This document shows, piece after piece, positions 46,746-59,482 of a stretch of DNA of 64,000 nt. Position 1 is the first letter of the stretch. Each line of letters begins with the position of its first letter. Made by a program: the position numbers and the translations under genes. The notes below the pieces were generated by a model. It had not been told where the DNA came from and ran no database searches. It saw only the letters and a program-made list of their open reading frames with translations. This stretch comes from Struthidea cinerea (taxonomy: Eukaryota > Chordata > Aves > Passeriformes > Corcoracidae): assembly GCA_013397865.1 (NCBI GenBank), contig VZTI01004402.1, positions 546,427-610,426 on the forward strand, given 5' to 3'.

Positions 46746-47067
46746 CATATGATAAAGGAAAAAAGATAAGGGAAGACTGGGGCAGTTGATCTCAAGAACA
46801 TGGACATAAGGTGACTAATAATGGGCTGGAAACGTGCCCAGTTTGTGGGCACAGAAGCTGAGCAGTGCCAGTCACACTGGAGGGGAAGGAAGGTGTAATC
46901 AGGTGAGAGGAGCAGAGCCAAATGCCCGTTCCTGCAGCACAGCTCCATGTGTCTCCTGGCACTGGCTACACACAGGATCAGCCATGCTCGTGGAGCCCCT
47001 TGAACAGCCCTCTGCCACTGCCTGAAGTGGTACCACAGCTCTGGTCCTGAGCTTAGAAACCAAACAG

Positions 47068-47232
47068 AGATGAGTTGTGGATGCTCCATCAACGAAGATG
47101 TTCAAGGCCAGGCTGGACAGGCTTTGAGCAACCTGATCTAGTGCAAGATGTCCCTGCCCGTGGCAAAAGGGGTGGACTGAATGATCTTTAAAGGTCCCTG
47201 CCAATCCAAACCGTCCTACAGTTCTATGAATT
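47068..47232 (+). mobile_element. CR1 LINE 3' end
   Basis: Hallmark avian CR1 3' text: gatgttcaaggccaggctgg (47097-47116), tttgagcaacctgatctagtg, gatgtccctgcccgtggca, gatctttaaaggtccctgcc, ending at ttctatgaa (47222-47230), one copy of the terminal repeat. 5'-truncated, as is usual for CR1. Confidence 0.92.
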
Positions 47233-48769
47233 TTTTGTATATGGCAAGTCTAGAAGTAAGATGGTAAAACCAGAGAGACCTAGTCAAAGGAAAAAAATCT
47301 GTTACATTTGCTTATCTTTGCCTTCTTTTGCTTACACTTTTTCAACAAAGACCACACACATACTCTACAATGTCAGGGCTGCCTCCTATATCCTCCTGCA
47401 TGCAGCTTCCAATCCCCAGTGTTTCAGGACCACAATTCTACACAGGGAGTCACTGTCAGAAGAACAGCACTGTGGTTTCTCTTGGGCTGGGTAGAGACCC
47501 AAACCACCAGTTTTAGTTCCTCTGCCTGCCTTTCCTGCTTGTGATTCTCCTTTCTCTCCACAGTTTTGTCGGGGTTGCTTTGGGAAGTCGAACCCCTCAC
47601 TCCACTCTGGTGTGTCTCGCAGGCAGCCATGGCTGTAGCAGGTGACAATTCTGCAACACCTCCTTCCTGCCCTTGAGGTCTGTCAGCCTCTCCATCGAGA
47701 GGAGACACTCCAGCTGATGGTGCAGCTGCGGTAGCTGCCAGCCAGCCAAGGCTGCTGGGTGGCAGCACTCAGAGGAAAGGAGAAGTACCCAGGGAGGCCT
47801 GATCAGCAGTGCAATACACACAAACCTGCTTCTTCCTGGAAAAAGCAAGGGGTTTCAGTCTTTTTGAGAACCCCAAAGAATTTTTCTCCACCTTCCTACA
47901 GGTGGAAAGATTGGACAGACACTAGACTGAACCATCCTCAAGCCCTCCCAGCCCACCAACAGAGGGATCTCTGTTCAAAAGACTTGTGTACAATTAAGTA
48001 AAGCAAACTTCAAAGCTGTCTAGTCCACTGACCCAATATGGAAAAACCTTATTTAAGGCAGGCAGAGATGGGTACGGTGTCAGCTTTTACTGGGACAGAC
48101 TTTGCTGAAGGAAGTACTGGGCTCTGAAAGCTGTAGGTTCCTGTGCTATGACGGAAGAAGTGAGATCAGGGCTTCAAAGAAAGTGTTATTTAAAAGTCTG
48201 AAATGTCCATTTTCAACCCACTAAGGTCTGGCATTGATAATTTCTAGTTCTCCTAAAAGACTAAAATATCAAAGGGGAGCAGTGAAGGATCTTTGTGCAA
48301 TGGTGTCATCAAGGGAAGATTGTCCCAGACAGCTGACAGTGAGTGAGCCTGATAAGTGGCTTCACCTATTTGCAACTCTGCATCAGCACCTACCAAATGG
48401 AGACAACAGCTCAGGTCAGGAGTGATATGAGTGTAGGCCTGTACTTGAAACCAGAGTGATCCTAAAGAGGAAGGTGCCTGGGAAATTGCAGACAGCATTA
48501 TAATGGTAAACACCAAAGTGAGTATATTCACACTGTAAGGAGCTGGTAAACCCTCTCCCCAATGAGAACTGAGTTCACTTCTGCTTTTCCTCTTGTCTGC
48601 CCTCCTGGCAATATTAATTATTAAGGAGGTGAAGTCAATTCAGAAGTAAACCCTATAACAGTCCCATTATTACCACCTGAACTTCCTTGGCACCATGCAA
48701 GTACGTGGATAGTGGCAGACACAGAGCTACTAAAGCCAAGGAGAGGCTCCAGAATGTCAGCTACTGGAA
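47233..48769. other. Non-coding interval
   Basis: No recognised gene. The GC-richer part 47550-47850 follows an acceptor-like ctcctttctctccacag at 47562 but no convincing donor. A weak plus-strand MIR resemblance occurs near 48343-48420 (gataagtggcttcacc ... tcatcagcacct-like). Confidence 0.4.
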
Positions 48770-48960
48770 TGCTCATAGATATTAATGAACTCACAGCTTT
48801 TCCATGAGATGGGTCGGTATTGTTAACCCCATTTACAAACAAGGATATTGAGTAAGACAGAGGGGAAGTGACTCACTGAAAACCACCCCGTATTAGAGAC
48901 AGGAATAGGACTCAGATCTTATGACTCCCATTCCTGAGTCTCAACCAGTATTAGATCGAA
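48770..48960 (-). mobile_element. MIR SINE, inverted
   Basis: gttaaccccatttacaaaca (48822-48841), gaggggaagtgactcactga, ggaataggactcagatctta and gactcccattcctgagt give the reversed MIR core in order. Confidence 0.75.
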
Positions 48961-49334
48961 GCTGTAGAGCTCCACATTTGCTGAGGGCTGGAAGAGGGAA
49001 GAAACAAGAGGTGGGAAGGGTGCGGAGCTTCTTTGAATCAAAACTAAATGCAAGTTTCCTGGAATGAAGCCACCACTAATTTCAATAAATTTACTTAGAT
49101 CTTGAGCTTTGGGATGGCATGAGCAGCTGTGAGTCATCTTGGCCAGTCAAAGGAATAATTAATTGTTGTGGGTAAATCTCAAAAGGTTTAGGGGTCAGGT
49201 AAGGTAAGCAGCAAAGCTTATCCTTGACTGCTCTTTTCTGCTCTGCAAACTGGAGACACTCACTCGAACACTTACCCCGTGGATTCCTTATGCCAGATCT
49301 GTCCATCTGTTGCACACACTTTCTGCCTCATCTT

Positions 49335-49470
49335 CTATTTTGATTATAAACTATTCAGTGCTGGGATTGTCTCTATTTTAGAAGGTTTTATAGTACCTGC
49401 CATCGCACAGCTTTGATCCATGTGAGGATAAAGAAGTACCAGAGGAACAGCCATTGCCCAAATAGTAATA
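49335..49470 (+). mobile_element. L2-type LINE 3' tail
   Basis: ttttgattataaactattcag, tgctgggattgtctctatttt, tagtacctgccatcgcacag and tttgatccatgtgaggat follow the L2-type tail in order ('attgtaaactctttggggcaggg ... tgtacagcacctagcac'). Confidence 0.55.
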
Positions 49471-50166
49471 GAGTTTGGCTCCTGAGATTTTTTATGCTTC
49501 CTGATTATAGCAGGAGTGGTTTCCTTGTGGTGCTTTGATAGTTTTGCTCCCAGCACAGCTTGCAACCAGGAAGTACAAGAATGCAGAGCAATGATAGCCA
49601 GGATTTGCAGAGCAGCTCAGCATGCACGATGAGAAGCAGGTTTGCAAAAGGGCTCAGCTCCCATTTAGGCACCAAAATCACTACCTAGATGTAAAGGAGT
49701 GCCAAGCTGGTGGGCTACAGAGCTCTTTAGAAGATCCAGCCCTCATAGCAGCTTCTGAGTGTTTGAGGATTTGGCTCAGTGTTTCAGACTGAAAAGGAAC
49801 CGGAGCTGTGTGAAAAGTGTCGCCCTGACTCAGTGTTGGGTATTGTTATTTTTTCAGGTTCTAGCACCTCTTAGGTACTGTAAGACGAGATGTGCAAAAA
49901 AGTCTTGTGTTGTCCATCAGTTCTTGATTCCAAACCAAAATGTAAAGCTCAGAGTAAAAGGATGCCTTTTATCCCTACTCTCCTGCCCTGAAAATTCAGC
50001 TCCTCCTTAGGCAGAGCCTGAGGTTGGTGATTGCCCTTCAGTTCCTAAGGGTCATAGCCAGGCCAAAGGAAATCTCATGGAAAAGGGAGCACTAAGTGCG
50101 TCTGTTCCTTCCCAGTGTCCCTAATCCATAACGCATTCCTGAGTGAGGGAGGCAAGCAGTGTCCCC
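49471..50166. other. Non-coding interval
   Basis: No gene or named repeat recognised. Confidence 0.45.
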
Positions 50167-50199
50167 TGTGATGGATTGTCCCATGTGATGGATTGTCCC
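50167..50199. repeat. 16-bp near-tandem duplication
   Basis: TGTGATGGATTGTCCC occurs at 50167-50182 and again at 50184-50199, separated by one A (period 17). Confidence 0.95.
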
Positions 50200-50459
50200 T
50201 CAGGGTCACTGCTCTAGAACGGGACAGGATGCTTCCCATCTGGACCTCTTACTGTGCCTGCTCCTTTTCTGTTCCAGTGCAAATCGTGCCAAGCTATTGA
50301 TGGTTTTTAAAGAGTTTGATTTTTTCAAGGGGTAGAATTGAGGTACTGCAGGGCTCGGCTGTAACATTCCTGTGGAAGCCCTGAGAACCTCACTGAGAGC
50401 CCATAGGCATGGAGGAATTTAAAAACCCTCAAGCCATGTCTGAACTGAGAACTTCAGAG

Positions 50460-50660
50460 CACAGACTTTCAGGTTCAGTTTCATTTTGAAACGTCTGTAA
50501 TGAAACATTTTGATATTTAAAAATTATTATAATTTACTTTTCCTTCCATGGGAAATTTCAAATATTTCACTTTTTTTTTTTTTTTTTTGCCCTGAAATAG
50601 AACTCTACATCCCCCGTATAAATTTTCCAGGAATTTTCCCAAATTTCCAGATTCTAGGAT
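50460..50660. repeat. AT-rich low-complexity, possible old repeat, with T18 run
   Basis: Many gaaac/gaaat/ttcca words (tgaaacattttgat, catgggaaatttcaaat, aattttccaggaattttcc) plus an 18-T run at 50571-50588. The partially self-complementary text suggests an ancient repeat I cannot name. Confidence 0.4.
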
Positions 50661-50829
50661 TACCTATAAAGCAGACATGCTGGCTTTCAACCCTCTTTAG
50701 TGCCCTTACTCCACAGTCTTTTTTTCCAATTATGATTACATTTTAAAGAAAGAGTTTATAATCCCTTGCCAAAAAAAATGAGCTTCTTTTAGGTTCCAAG
50801 TCTGGAGAAAGGTTCCCTTTTGTTCCTAC

Positions 50830-51075
50830 TAAAGAGATATGTTGCCTGGTGCTGACTGGGAGCAGAGACACTCCTGCATTCCCAGCCCTGACACTAACTG
50901 CCCCTGTGGCCCCAGGCTAATCGCTTAAATGCTCTGGCTCGGTCTCCCCATTGGTAAAACAGAGATAATGATACTTACCATCTTCTTCACAGGGGTGTTG
51001 CAGAGGAATAATTAGTTTGTGTCTGTAAAGCACTTTGAAGATAAAAAGCACAATACAATTGATAATAATTATTGC
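50830..51075 (+). mobile_element. MIR SINE, near full length
   Basis: Forward MIR order is clear: gcattcccagccctgacact (50878-50897), taatcgcttaaatgctctgg, ggtctccccattggtaaaac (50941-50960), agagataatgatacttacca, gggtgttgcagaggaataat, gtaaagcactttgaagat and caatacaattgataataatt. One of the best preserved ancient SINEs here. Confidence 0.88.
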
Positions 51076-52614
51076 TATGCAGACTGATTCTCCCCTCCCC
51101 AACAACTTATTGGTGCAGAAAGGAAAGGAAAGCCCTGAACTGAACTGAACTGTCTCCCAGTAGAGCCCCAGTTTCAGCAGAAGTGTTTCTAAGCCAAAAC
51201 CATGAGCCAGCCACCCCAAAATCTTTAAGCTTTAAATCCAGTTTAGTGACCCTAGTTCTAACTTGCCAAAGTTAGATGTATCACTGCATGGAAGGGAGAT
51301 TTGTTTTTCACTGTCTCTTTTTCTCTAGTCCCTCGCAGTTTTTAATAGCATTTTGTGCCTTCAAAAGCTTCCATCAGTCCCTGATACCTCTGCCTTGCCT
51401 GGCATGGGGCAGCAGCTTATTATACACGAGTTCGTTAGAGCCTTCGCTTCAAAGCTCCCCGGTTCAAAGGGTGCCAGAAGTGTTGAACAGGTCAGCACTT
51501 TAATGCTGATCCACACATCTTTAGAGGGCAGTAACATCGCCACAGTTTTGTTCCTGGGGGAAACAGAGAATAACTGGTTTGTAGAGTTCCCTTTGGCCTC
51601 AGCGCTGGCCACAGAATTGGATGCTCCTGGTGGCAAAGATCAAGCGTCACGGAACCCCGGAGTGGGTTAGCGTGCAGGGCTGTGATGTAGTGAATGAGTG
51701 AAAATGTGCCTTTGTGAGTCACTGACTTGTTCTTAATGGCAGCTGTGGAGAAACAGAGAAGGAAAAAGGAATAGGGGGGTAAAGGAGCAAAAAGTATCAG
51801 AAAGGATAAAATCATCTAAACTAGTTCTTTCCATGCACTTATTTTTTGAGACAAGTGATAGATGTATCTAAAAATTATCAAAAACAAATCAGAGAAACTA
51901 CTGCTCCAGAGATACTTCGTGCACAAGATGAACCAGATCCTCTTCTCAGACTGGGGGGGGAACATGGGGGGACAAGGAAAGAAAACCTAGATAAGGAATA
52001 TTGGCTAGAATATTTTCATTTGCACATAGACTTGAACTTGCTGAGGGACTAAGTCTTCTGCAGAAGGCCCTTCTTGCTGCATTTATGACCCAAGAGGAAA
52101 CAAGAAAAAACAGAAATCATTCTGTTTCACAGAAATCCTGAAGACCGTTTTTCAAACAGACAATGTGAAGAAGTAGCATTTGAGTCACTGGACATATCTT
52201 TAGGCTGAATCCAAATATTGAAAGTAGACACCAAACCTTCCTTTCTGATATCAGCCAAAGTAGAAGAAGCCGTTTTTCCACTGGGTGTATTCATTGTCTC
52301 TTAAATTGATCTGAATCAGAAATGGTACCAAGGCCTGGAAGAACTTTGAACACCCTGGTTTTAATCAAATGCAGGATGCTTGAAGGCAGAATTTGCCCTG
52401 CAGTGTCTGGTTGGGAGACTGATATTAGCAGATTGCTTTGAGTAAGAGATTTTAGAACAAACAAACACACACAACAATAGGGGGTCTGTGAGGACCTTGG
52501 GAAGAGCTGTGTGCTACAGCACATGAAATGTATCACATCCCGGCCCTATCAGAAGGCTGCAACCTCTCCTGGGTGGGATTTATTGCAAAGCATCATTTAA
52601 ATACAGATGCCTAC
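51076..52614. other. Non-coding interval
   Basis: No recognised gene. A (CTGAA)3 microsatellite is at about 51137-51151. ORFs at 51353-51815 overlap on both strands. Confidence 0.45.
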
Positions 52615-52644
52615 AGACTGTAGATATCTAGACTGTAGATATCT
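52615..52644. repeat. 15-bp perfect tandem duplication
   Basis: AGACTGTAGATATCT occurs twice head to tail (52615-52629, 52630-52644). Confidence 0.95.
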
Positions 52645-54079
52645 CTAGACAATTACAGAAAGATTATTTTGGTGACTTAAGTAGAATGTGGATCTTTCAG
52701 TAGAGAGGGATGAATTTTTCACCGAGGGAATGATTCAAGTGAGGGAGAAGAGTAAAAGATGTGGGCTCTAACATAACAGGGCTCATCCCAGCGGCTTGAT
52801 TTCAACTTGGTTGTGAGAAAAAACAGCCCATAATTAGGACACCACTCATTTCTTATTTCTCTTGCTTCATCCCCTTGTTTCTGGTCCCTGGGGAAGGAGG
52901 TTTCATTCACATAGAGCACAGCTATGACAGCCCCTCAGTCTGCAAAGGTTGCATTTCTGACTTGCATTTCTGAAAGGCTTTTTTTGCCAGTACTCGCCCA
53001 GTTCCATGCCCAGAGACCTGAACTTCTGTTTGCACAGCCATAGAAACTACTGCAAAAACCCATATTTTTGTGAGAATATGGAGCATACCAAGTGCGCAGG
53101 TGCCTGCTAAAGGTAGAGATTTCGTTTGGGAGGGAGATGATCCTGCATTTGGCCTAACCTGTGGAAGTGTACTTCTGAGTCTCAGGTGAATCTCTAAAGC
53201 TTCCCCATCTATAAAGCTTTGTCCTCCTGCTCAGTTTGCCTCAGGCTCAGCCATCCTTGCACCTTCAGAAAAATACTAAGAAATACTTTTCTGCTTCTTT
53301 TTCCAGGGCCTGGGTGGCATGATCTCTTAATGCATCTGCCTGTTTATGTTAGCAAAATGGAAAGCAGCTTTGTTTATGGAAAAGATCTATTTTTGTTTTA
53401 CTTTTTTCTCTCAACTAAACTGACTTTTATCCAGGATCGTGTTTTGCTTTGGGAAAAGAAATGTGCTGCAATTCTTAGCTTTAGCTTAAAAGTCAGGTCA
53501 AGAGGAAAGGGGGAAATCCTGATCATATTATTTAATTTTGTAGGATTATACTGCAGCCTGGAAATCTAAAAGAGCGGAAGAGTTAATATCCCCTCTTCCC
53601 TGCAACTTCTTGCTCTGTGTCCCTGTGCAATGACATTTGCTATCTCCCACATATATTTACACAAGCCAGATCAGAAACAAAATCAGTATTTCCATCTTAT
53701 GGGCAGGGGGACAGTGTGTGGCATCCAGGGGAGAAGGAAATTTCAGGAAGCCATCGTGCTCCCCTGAGGATAAATCATGTCATTGTGTGTCTTTCAAGTT
53801 CCTCAGACTTTGATCTTGCGAGAGATCGAACAGGATCAGGACATGGACGGAAGATTTTGAGTGCAAACCCAGACAGGGCATCATGACGTGGAGATGATGT
53901 GGTGAGGTGTGGAGCACAGTGTGCAACCTTTTCCCTCTGCAGCCATTGTGGAGAATCTGAGAAACAAATCTGTGTATGCAAACTGCCCTACAGCCAGAGC
54001 ATAAAGGGTTCTGCTCCCAGCTTGGGAGTCAAACCAGGGTCTGGCCAGTCCTCAGCATGACCCACTGCTGGGCAGGTTT
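52645..54079. other. Non-coding interval
   Basis: No recognised gene or clear repeat. 53675-53760 has faint resemblance to an inverted MIR. Confidence 0.45.
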
Positions 54080-54180
54080 TGGCAAACTCTGAGACTGAAA
54101 GCTTGGTTCTAATTCTAGCTGTGCTGCTGACTCACAAGGTGGATTTTGTCAATTCTCCTCATCCTCCTCAAGGAGATAGA
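54080..54180 (+). mobile_element. MIR-like SINE fragment
   Basis: ctgagactgaaagcttggttctaattctagctgtgctgctgactcac corresponds to the forward MIR 5' core ('ctgggttctattcccagctctgccactgac'). The 3' half is hard to follow. Confidence 0.5.
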
Positions 54181-55847
54181 GATCACACCTGCCTGTGTTG
54201 CAGAACAGTTCTGCCCTCTTTGCATGTGTGGTATGGAATTAGGGGTTGTATGAAATATGGCCACCACTTTATGACATTTAACATGGGGGATTCATGGTGA
54301 AACCCATCTGTAAACATATAATATATCCTTAAAGCTCTGTGACATAGGGAATGTATTATCCCAATTTCAATTATGAAGCCGTGTTATGGAAAACAGTGGC
54401 AGCATTGTCTACTATGAAGGTTGTCTGACTTTTCCCAATAACATGTGTGTGATTTTCTATAATGTACATAAACATATCTGCATTAAAACCACTGAGTTGA
54501 CGCAAGGTTGCCTTGATTCCAATGCAGGGCGCTCGAAAATGATGAAAAATACAGATTTTAGGTAGGTCATGCAACTTCAGTTCAACCCCCCAGTGCGTAT
54601 GGCTCCATGACACAGTCATTTAGCGTATAACCACATACAGATTTCAATCCACATTTTCCCTGCTTCCATTTTCAGAACCTTGTGCAAATCACAGCACTGG
54701 TTGCACCCTTCAGACTAATATCCGTGGGAATCTTTAAATACAAGCTGTTAAAGTGACCTAAATGTAAGAGTTTGCTGCTGCTACCCAGTAATAACACGAT
54801 AGGATAGCCAGGGTAGGCACTACCGAAAAGGATAATGAACAATGATAATAACCCTTAATAAGTCATAAGAAATAATAAAGTAGGTAATGAGGTGCCAGTT
54901 TTCACAGTTAGCTGTGAAATGTTTCTCATGTTGACTTGAGAAAAACCATATAAGGGGATGAAAATGGCCATTTCTGTTGACTTACTCTCACTTCCAACAT
55001 TTCTTCCTAAGATCAAATTTGTGAACTGGAACAACGGAGCTTAACCATGTTCTGATCCATGTTTGGTTCAGAGAAATCCTTTGAAAAATGCAGAATCGAT
55101 TGAAGAACAAGGAACAATAAGATATCAGCTAGTTTCTGGCTGATTTCCCATCTGACATTGTAAAAGCATCCAGGACTATTTGTTTAATTTGAAATAGAAT
55201 AGCAAGCCATGGAACCATCCTGGAACCCCTCCTAGCACATATGCACATACACAGACCCCAGCAACTCGCTCCCTACCCACAGCCATCTGTCATGTGTGCC
55301 AACTGGAGCAAACCACTCATATTACTCAACAAGGAGCTCATTATATCTTCCTCTTCATCCACGGGGCTTTTGGAAAAGCTCACAGTCAGGGGGGATGTGC
55401 AGCAGGGAGGGAAGGCGTTCAGGACTGGGGTACAGTCTTTTCCATTGCTTCCTCTCCACATCAAAGCGCAGGCATTTCAGTGACCACCATTATTATTGTC
55501 ACTCAGGAGAACATCCCTTCTTCCTGGAACCCTGTTTTGACTGGTAGGCAATCCAGGCTGACTTCCTCTGGACTGCTTCAAGAGTTTATTTCATTTTCCT
55601 TATCTGTAAGTCTGTTTCGAATCATTCATTTAATTTAAATTTTTCCCAGTTACCCATCACCACAAGGGAAGTACTCACGGGAGCAGATTTTCAAGAGATA
55701 CCACAGCTCAGTTCCACCATCACAAACTTCATTCCCTGTGATTTCACCTCTGGTCAGCCCATATTTTTTCCTGGAAAAGTATGATTAGGGAACCTTTAGA
55801 ATCAAAAAGATTAGTCCATTATTTCAATTGAGTTCCCTACCCTTGAA
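54181..55847. other. Non-coding interval
   Basis: No gene recognised. AT-rich 54780-55000 has several TAAT words. 54331-54380 may be another inverted MIR remnant (catagggaatgtattatccc). Confidence 0.45.
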
Positions 55848-55975
55848 ACTCCATCAACTCTTTGGGACAGAGATAATTTTATTACATTGGATTATTCAGT
55901 GTCCAGCACAGCAAGGCCCTGATCACAAATATTGTAATATATTAAATGAGAAATGGCAAAGCTACAGAAGAAAAC
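55848..55975 (+). mobile_element. L2-type LINE 3' tail
   Basis: catcaactctttgggacaga (55852-55871), tgtccagcacagcaaggccc and tgatcacaaatattgtaata follow the L2-type 3' tail ('gctctttggggcaggg ... cctagcacaatggggccctgatc'). Confidence 0.6.
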
Positions 55976-57715
55976 TCTGGCACAAAAACAAATCCTTTTT
56001 CTTAACTTCTACCTGAAGCAGATGCTGGTGGTACATGTAACTTGTGGGGCTTCGCTGATTTACACCCTTGTAAAAATCAGTATTCAAAGCTCCTTTTCAT
56101 GTGCAGCTTCCATCTAAGTAAAGGGGATACTGCATATCAAAGGCAGCTGCACCAGCCACTTTAGATTTATTAGTAAATCCATTGAAAAAACATTTCCAAT
56201 GAAATAAATCTCAGCCTGCTGACTTTCTCCTATTCTTTACTTATCCTCTTATTGATTTTTGTCTCGGAGATTTAAACCTCTCAATTTGTTTTATGAGACA
56301 CTTGTCGAACAGATGACAAGAAAAAAGACAGTGCTGGATATTTTCTTTAGCAGTTTTAAGTAGAAATAAAGAGCATTTCTTTGAAATTAGTCTTGCTCCT
56401 GTGACACAGTAGGAAGAAAATATCTGACAAGCCCTTTAGAAGGCATTAGATCCGTGCATAGAGAAAGCTTACGGGCTGCCACCAACACAGCTTTGTGGCA
56501 GCAGTGCCCCAGAAGCTCATTGACAAGTTTGACATGTAAACAAGCGGTTGCTAAAAATATTTAACCTGGGGGACCCTGGCTAGTTGAAGGGGCTAGTAAT
56601 GGAATACAGATCCTTTCACCTCCAGGCATGTGTTCCAAGCTATGCCATTGACTGAAAGTCACTATTGTTGGATGGCTGTGCCGAGGAATGAGTAGGTGGG
56701 CTCTGCTCTGTGTCTCGTGAGCAAATTGGGGCATTGCTGAACCACACTGGGATTTTCAGCAGAAAGCTGGGGGCTGGCTCCTTCTGGTGGCTGGGGCCGC
56801 TGCTCCTAGGGAAAAGCGTCCTGGGTTTATTCTCCCTGCAGCTCCCCTCTAGGGACACATCACCTGGCAGACACGTGTGTCTTTGCGACAGCCTCTTCCC
56901 AAGCTGCTGTTGCTGTTCTGGAGATGAGAGAAGATGGAGAGAGAAAATGGAGGGATACATCCATCCCCACCCCGCTCCTGCCTCCTGCCCCACAGCCTGA
57001 GCCTGTCCCGGCCGATGAATGCCAGGCACTGCCCTGGAACCCAGATGCCAGCCGGTCATCTTTAAGGCTCCCTATTTGATTCTAAAGGTTCTCTAATCAT
57101 ACTTTTCCAGGAAAAAATATCACAGACAATAAAACACCATCTGTAACTTGCAGACCCACCTTCTGGAGCAGGAGTAACAGTGACAAGCACAAGGGACACT
57201 CCTAAAAGTGAGGCACTGACATTCACCCTTGGCAGGGCAGAGTCCTGCCAGACCAAGTGCCTCTCCTCAGCTCCACGGGGCTGGGAAGTTAGGGAAGGGG
57301 AATTTCTATTCCCACACATTTTAAATTGCCGTTACTTGACTTACCCTCCTTTGCTCTGGGCTGTGTGCTCCAATGGCTCTGCCAGCTCTCAGGCAAACAG
57401 CTTTCCCTCCATTTTGTTACTCAGCTTGAGCAGCTCTACACCTAAAATCATGCCCTGAAGAGAGACCCAGAGGCAGCGCCACAACCCAACAGACTCTGGG
57501 CTGTGTTACTCCACTTTGGTACCATTTTAACCCTGCTTTGTTCCCCTGAGGTGGCAGCAGTGCCCTCACAGCACCAGCCAGGGCACGGCCACGCTCTGGG
57601 GCTGCGCCTGCTCCCCTCAGCAATGGTGGCGCCAGTCAGCGTCCCTGCCCTGCCCCTCACAGACTCCCGGCAGCCCTGCACAGCTGAATTGCACCTCATG
57701 TCACGCACATCAGGT
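55976..57715. other. Non-coding interval
   Basis: No recognised gene. GC-richer 56690-57060 and 57200-57700 carry overlapping chance ORFs on both strands. A minus-strand donor-like GGAGG/GTAAGTC lies at 57343-57344 without a convincing acceptor partner. Confidence 0.4.
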
Positions 57716-57780
57716 TAAAAAAAAAAAAGAAAAGTATATATATATGTATACACGTACGTGTCTCATATATAAATGATATA
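57716..57780. repeat. Poly(A) and (TA)n tract with 12-bp palindrome
   Basis: A 12-A run (57717-57728) is followed by AAAAG and (TA)n (57735-57750). Then ACACGTACGTGT (57750-57761), a perfect palindrome, and more AT-rich DNA. Confidence 0.9.
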
Positions 57781-58280
57781 GGTGGGAGAGATTGCTCCCA
57801 GGCCAGGGATTTGTTGGGGTATGGAGGCCCTGTCATCCCGACAGGCCAGGATGGCTGTGAGAAGGCCGGCCCGGGGGGAAGAGGTGGGAAACCCTCACTC
57901 AATCCCTGCTGTCTAGAGAAAAGTCACTTTCCCAAACTCGGTGTTTCTGCCCCAATGGCTTCAGGCTGTCAGAGGACAGTGGGTGCCCTCTGAGGGGACT
58001 GGTGCTGTGTCGTCTGCCATGAGCCTTCCTGAGGGGGATTTAAGGCTGGTCTTGTGTCCTTACAGGCCCTTCTGCACCACAAAGCAGGAGGATTTAGATC
58101 CATTACATTGTTTTTATTGGGTTTTTTAAATTACAGACCTGGTACCTTTTCTAGTTCCCATTTACAGGGTTTTCAATTTCCATTTACAGAGACATCTCGT
58201 CCCAGGAGCTCCAGGGCAAACTCCCTCTCCACAGGCACAGGGACGACGTTGCCAGGCAAGGTTGGTGTTAATTTAACTTT
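57781..58280. other. Non-coding interval
   Basis: No recognised gene. Confidence 0.4.
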
Positions 58281-58640
58281 GGGAATAGCAGGAACAATAG
58301 GACTGGAAGGGGCCTTCTGGTTCAGCAGACTAGTCCTCTGTTGTTAGAGGCAACTACATTATATAATCCCTTTTGCAAATGAAGCTGGCTCTATCCTAAA
58401 GCAAGCTAGGTTATTTTTGTCCCCCTGTGTCGATGGGAAGGCCCTTGGAGAACCTTCCTGCTGGAAGGACATCTTCATCCGAGGAGCATCTTGCTCACCA
58501 CGGAGCATCACTGTTATTAATCTCCAACCGCACAGCCTGATTTTAATCCTATTACATTTCATTCCTTTCCTAGTGCTGGAATGCCCAGGATCATATGAGT
58601 CTTCCCCTGGAATATTCTGACCCTCCACATTTACAGCACT
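58281..58640 (-). mobile_element. Ancient CR1 LINE fragment, inverted
   Basis: Plus-strand start gggaatagcaggaacaatag, gactggaaggggccttctgg, cagactagtcctctgttgtt matches the reverse complement of a CR1 3' end ('gaccttcaaaggtc ... ccagtcctattg'). It continues with cttcctgctggaaggac and gaatgcccaggat-like text. More diverged than the other CR1 copies, so probably an older subfamily. Confidence 0.7.
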
Positions 58641-59482
58641 GCCCTTATTTTGTGTCACCACCACAGACCTACAGCAAGATCATTGATTCTGCTTGATATT
58701 TTTATCAGTCAAAAGGTTTTGCCTTTAGAAACTGTGAGAAACTGTGCCAGTTACACGGCAGCAGACTCCCCTTCAGCACAGCCCTCATCTCCCTTTTTGA
58801 AGGGAATGCATTGATCCAGGCTATCCAACCTAGGTAAATCTATTTATCCCCACACCTTTTTTTTTTTTAGTTCAAATTCAAGGATGTATCTGCAACTCAT
58901 GTTCTTCTATCATATGTTGTCACGATGCTGTGTCCCGTGTTGGTTGAGAACTTTATGAACACCAGCCTCCTTGGAGAACCCCTGGATGCCACACCTTACT
59001 ATATCAGCATATGTTCCCTATATTTATAACCTCCATTTTCTTTGACTCCATGCAGATTTTTTGACTCAATTAATTTTGACCCTTTCTACGGGACTTGTTT
59101 CCATCTGATCTTTTGGCAGGACAGGAGAGAAAAGGAGCAATACAAGACCTTAACTACTTAGTGCAGAAATCCAGATGCATCTTCTGTTTTCTTGTATCCT
59201 GACTGTCCCATTGATGGTGAGCATTTCAGAGGAGGGGTCCTGTTACAAAGAAACCTGTTTCCCACCCTCTTTTTTGGCACTTCTTAGAAGGCCTCTTTGG
59301 AAGGGACTAATGGCCCTCTGGGACAAGCCCTCTTCTGCCAATAACCATAGGTCAAAAGTTAAACTGAACAGTGGAGAATGAAAACCGGATAAAATACGCT
59401 ATAAATCTTGACATTCTAATTGAGAACTGTCCAATGCAAACTGCAGTAGTGCGTCTGGTTTACCTCAATGCTCTACAAGAGG
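58641..59482. other. Non-coding interval
   Basis: No gene. 58770-58830 and 59080-59140 may be further LINE debris. A T12 run lies at 58857-58868. Confidence 0.4.

Noticed and set aside
51420..51480. ggttcaaag near paired short stems, considered as a tRNA
   Set aside because: No complete B box or cloverleaf; no tRNA gene is supported anywhere in the window.
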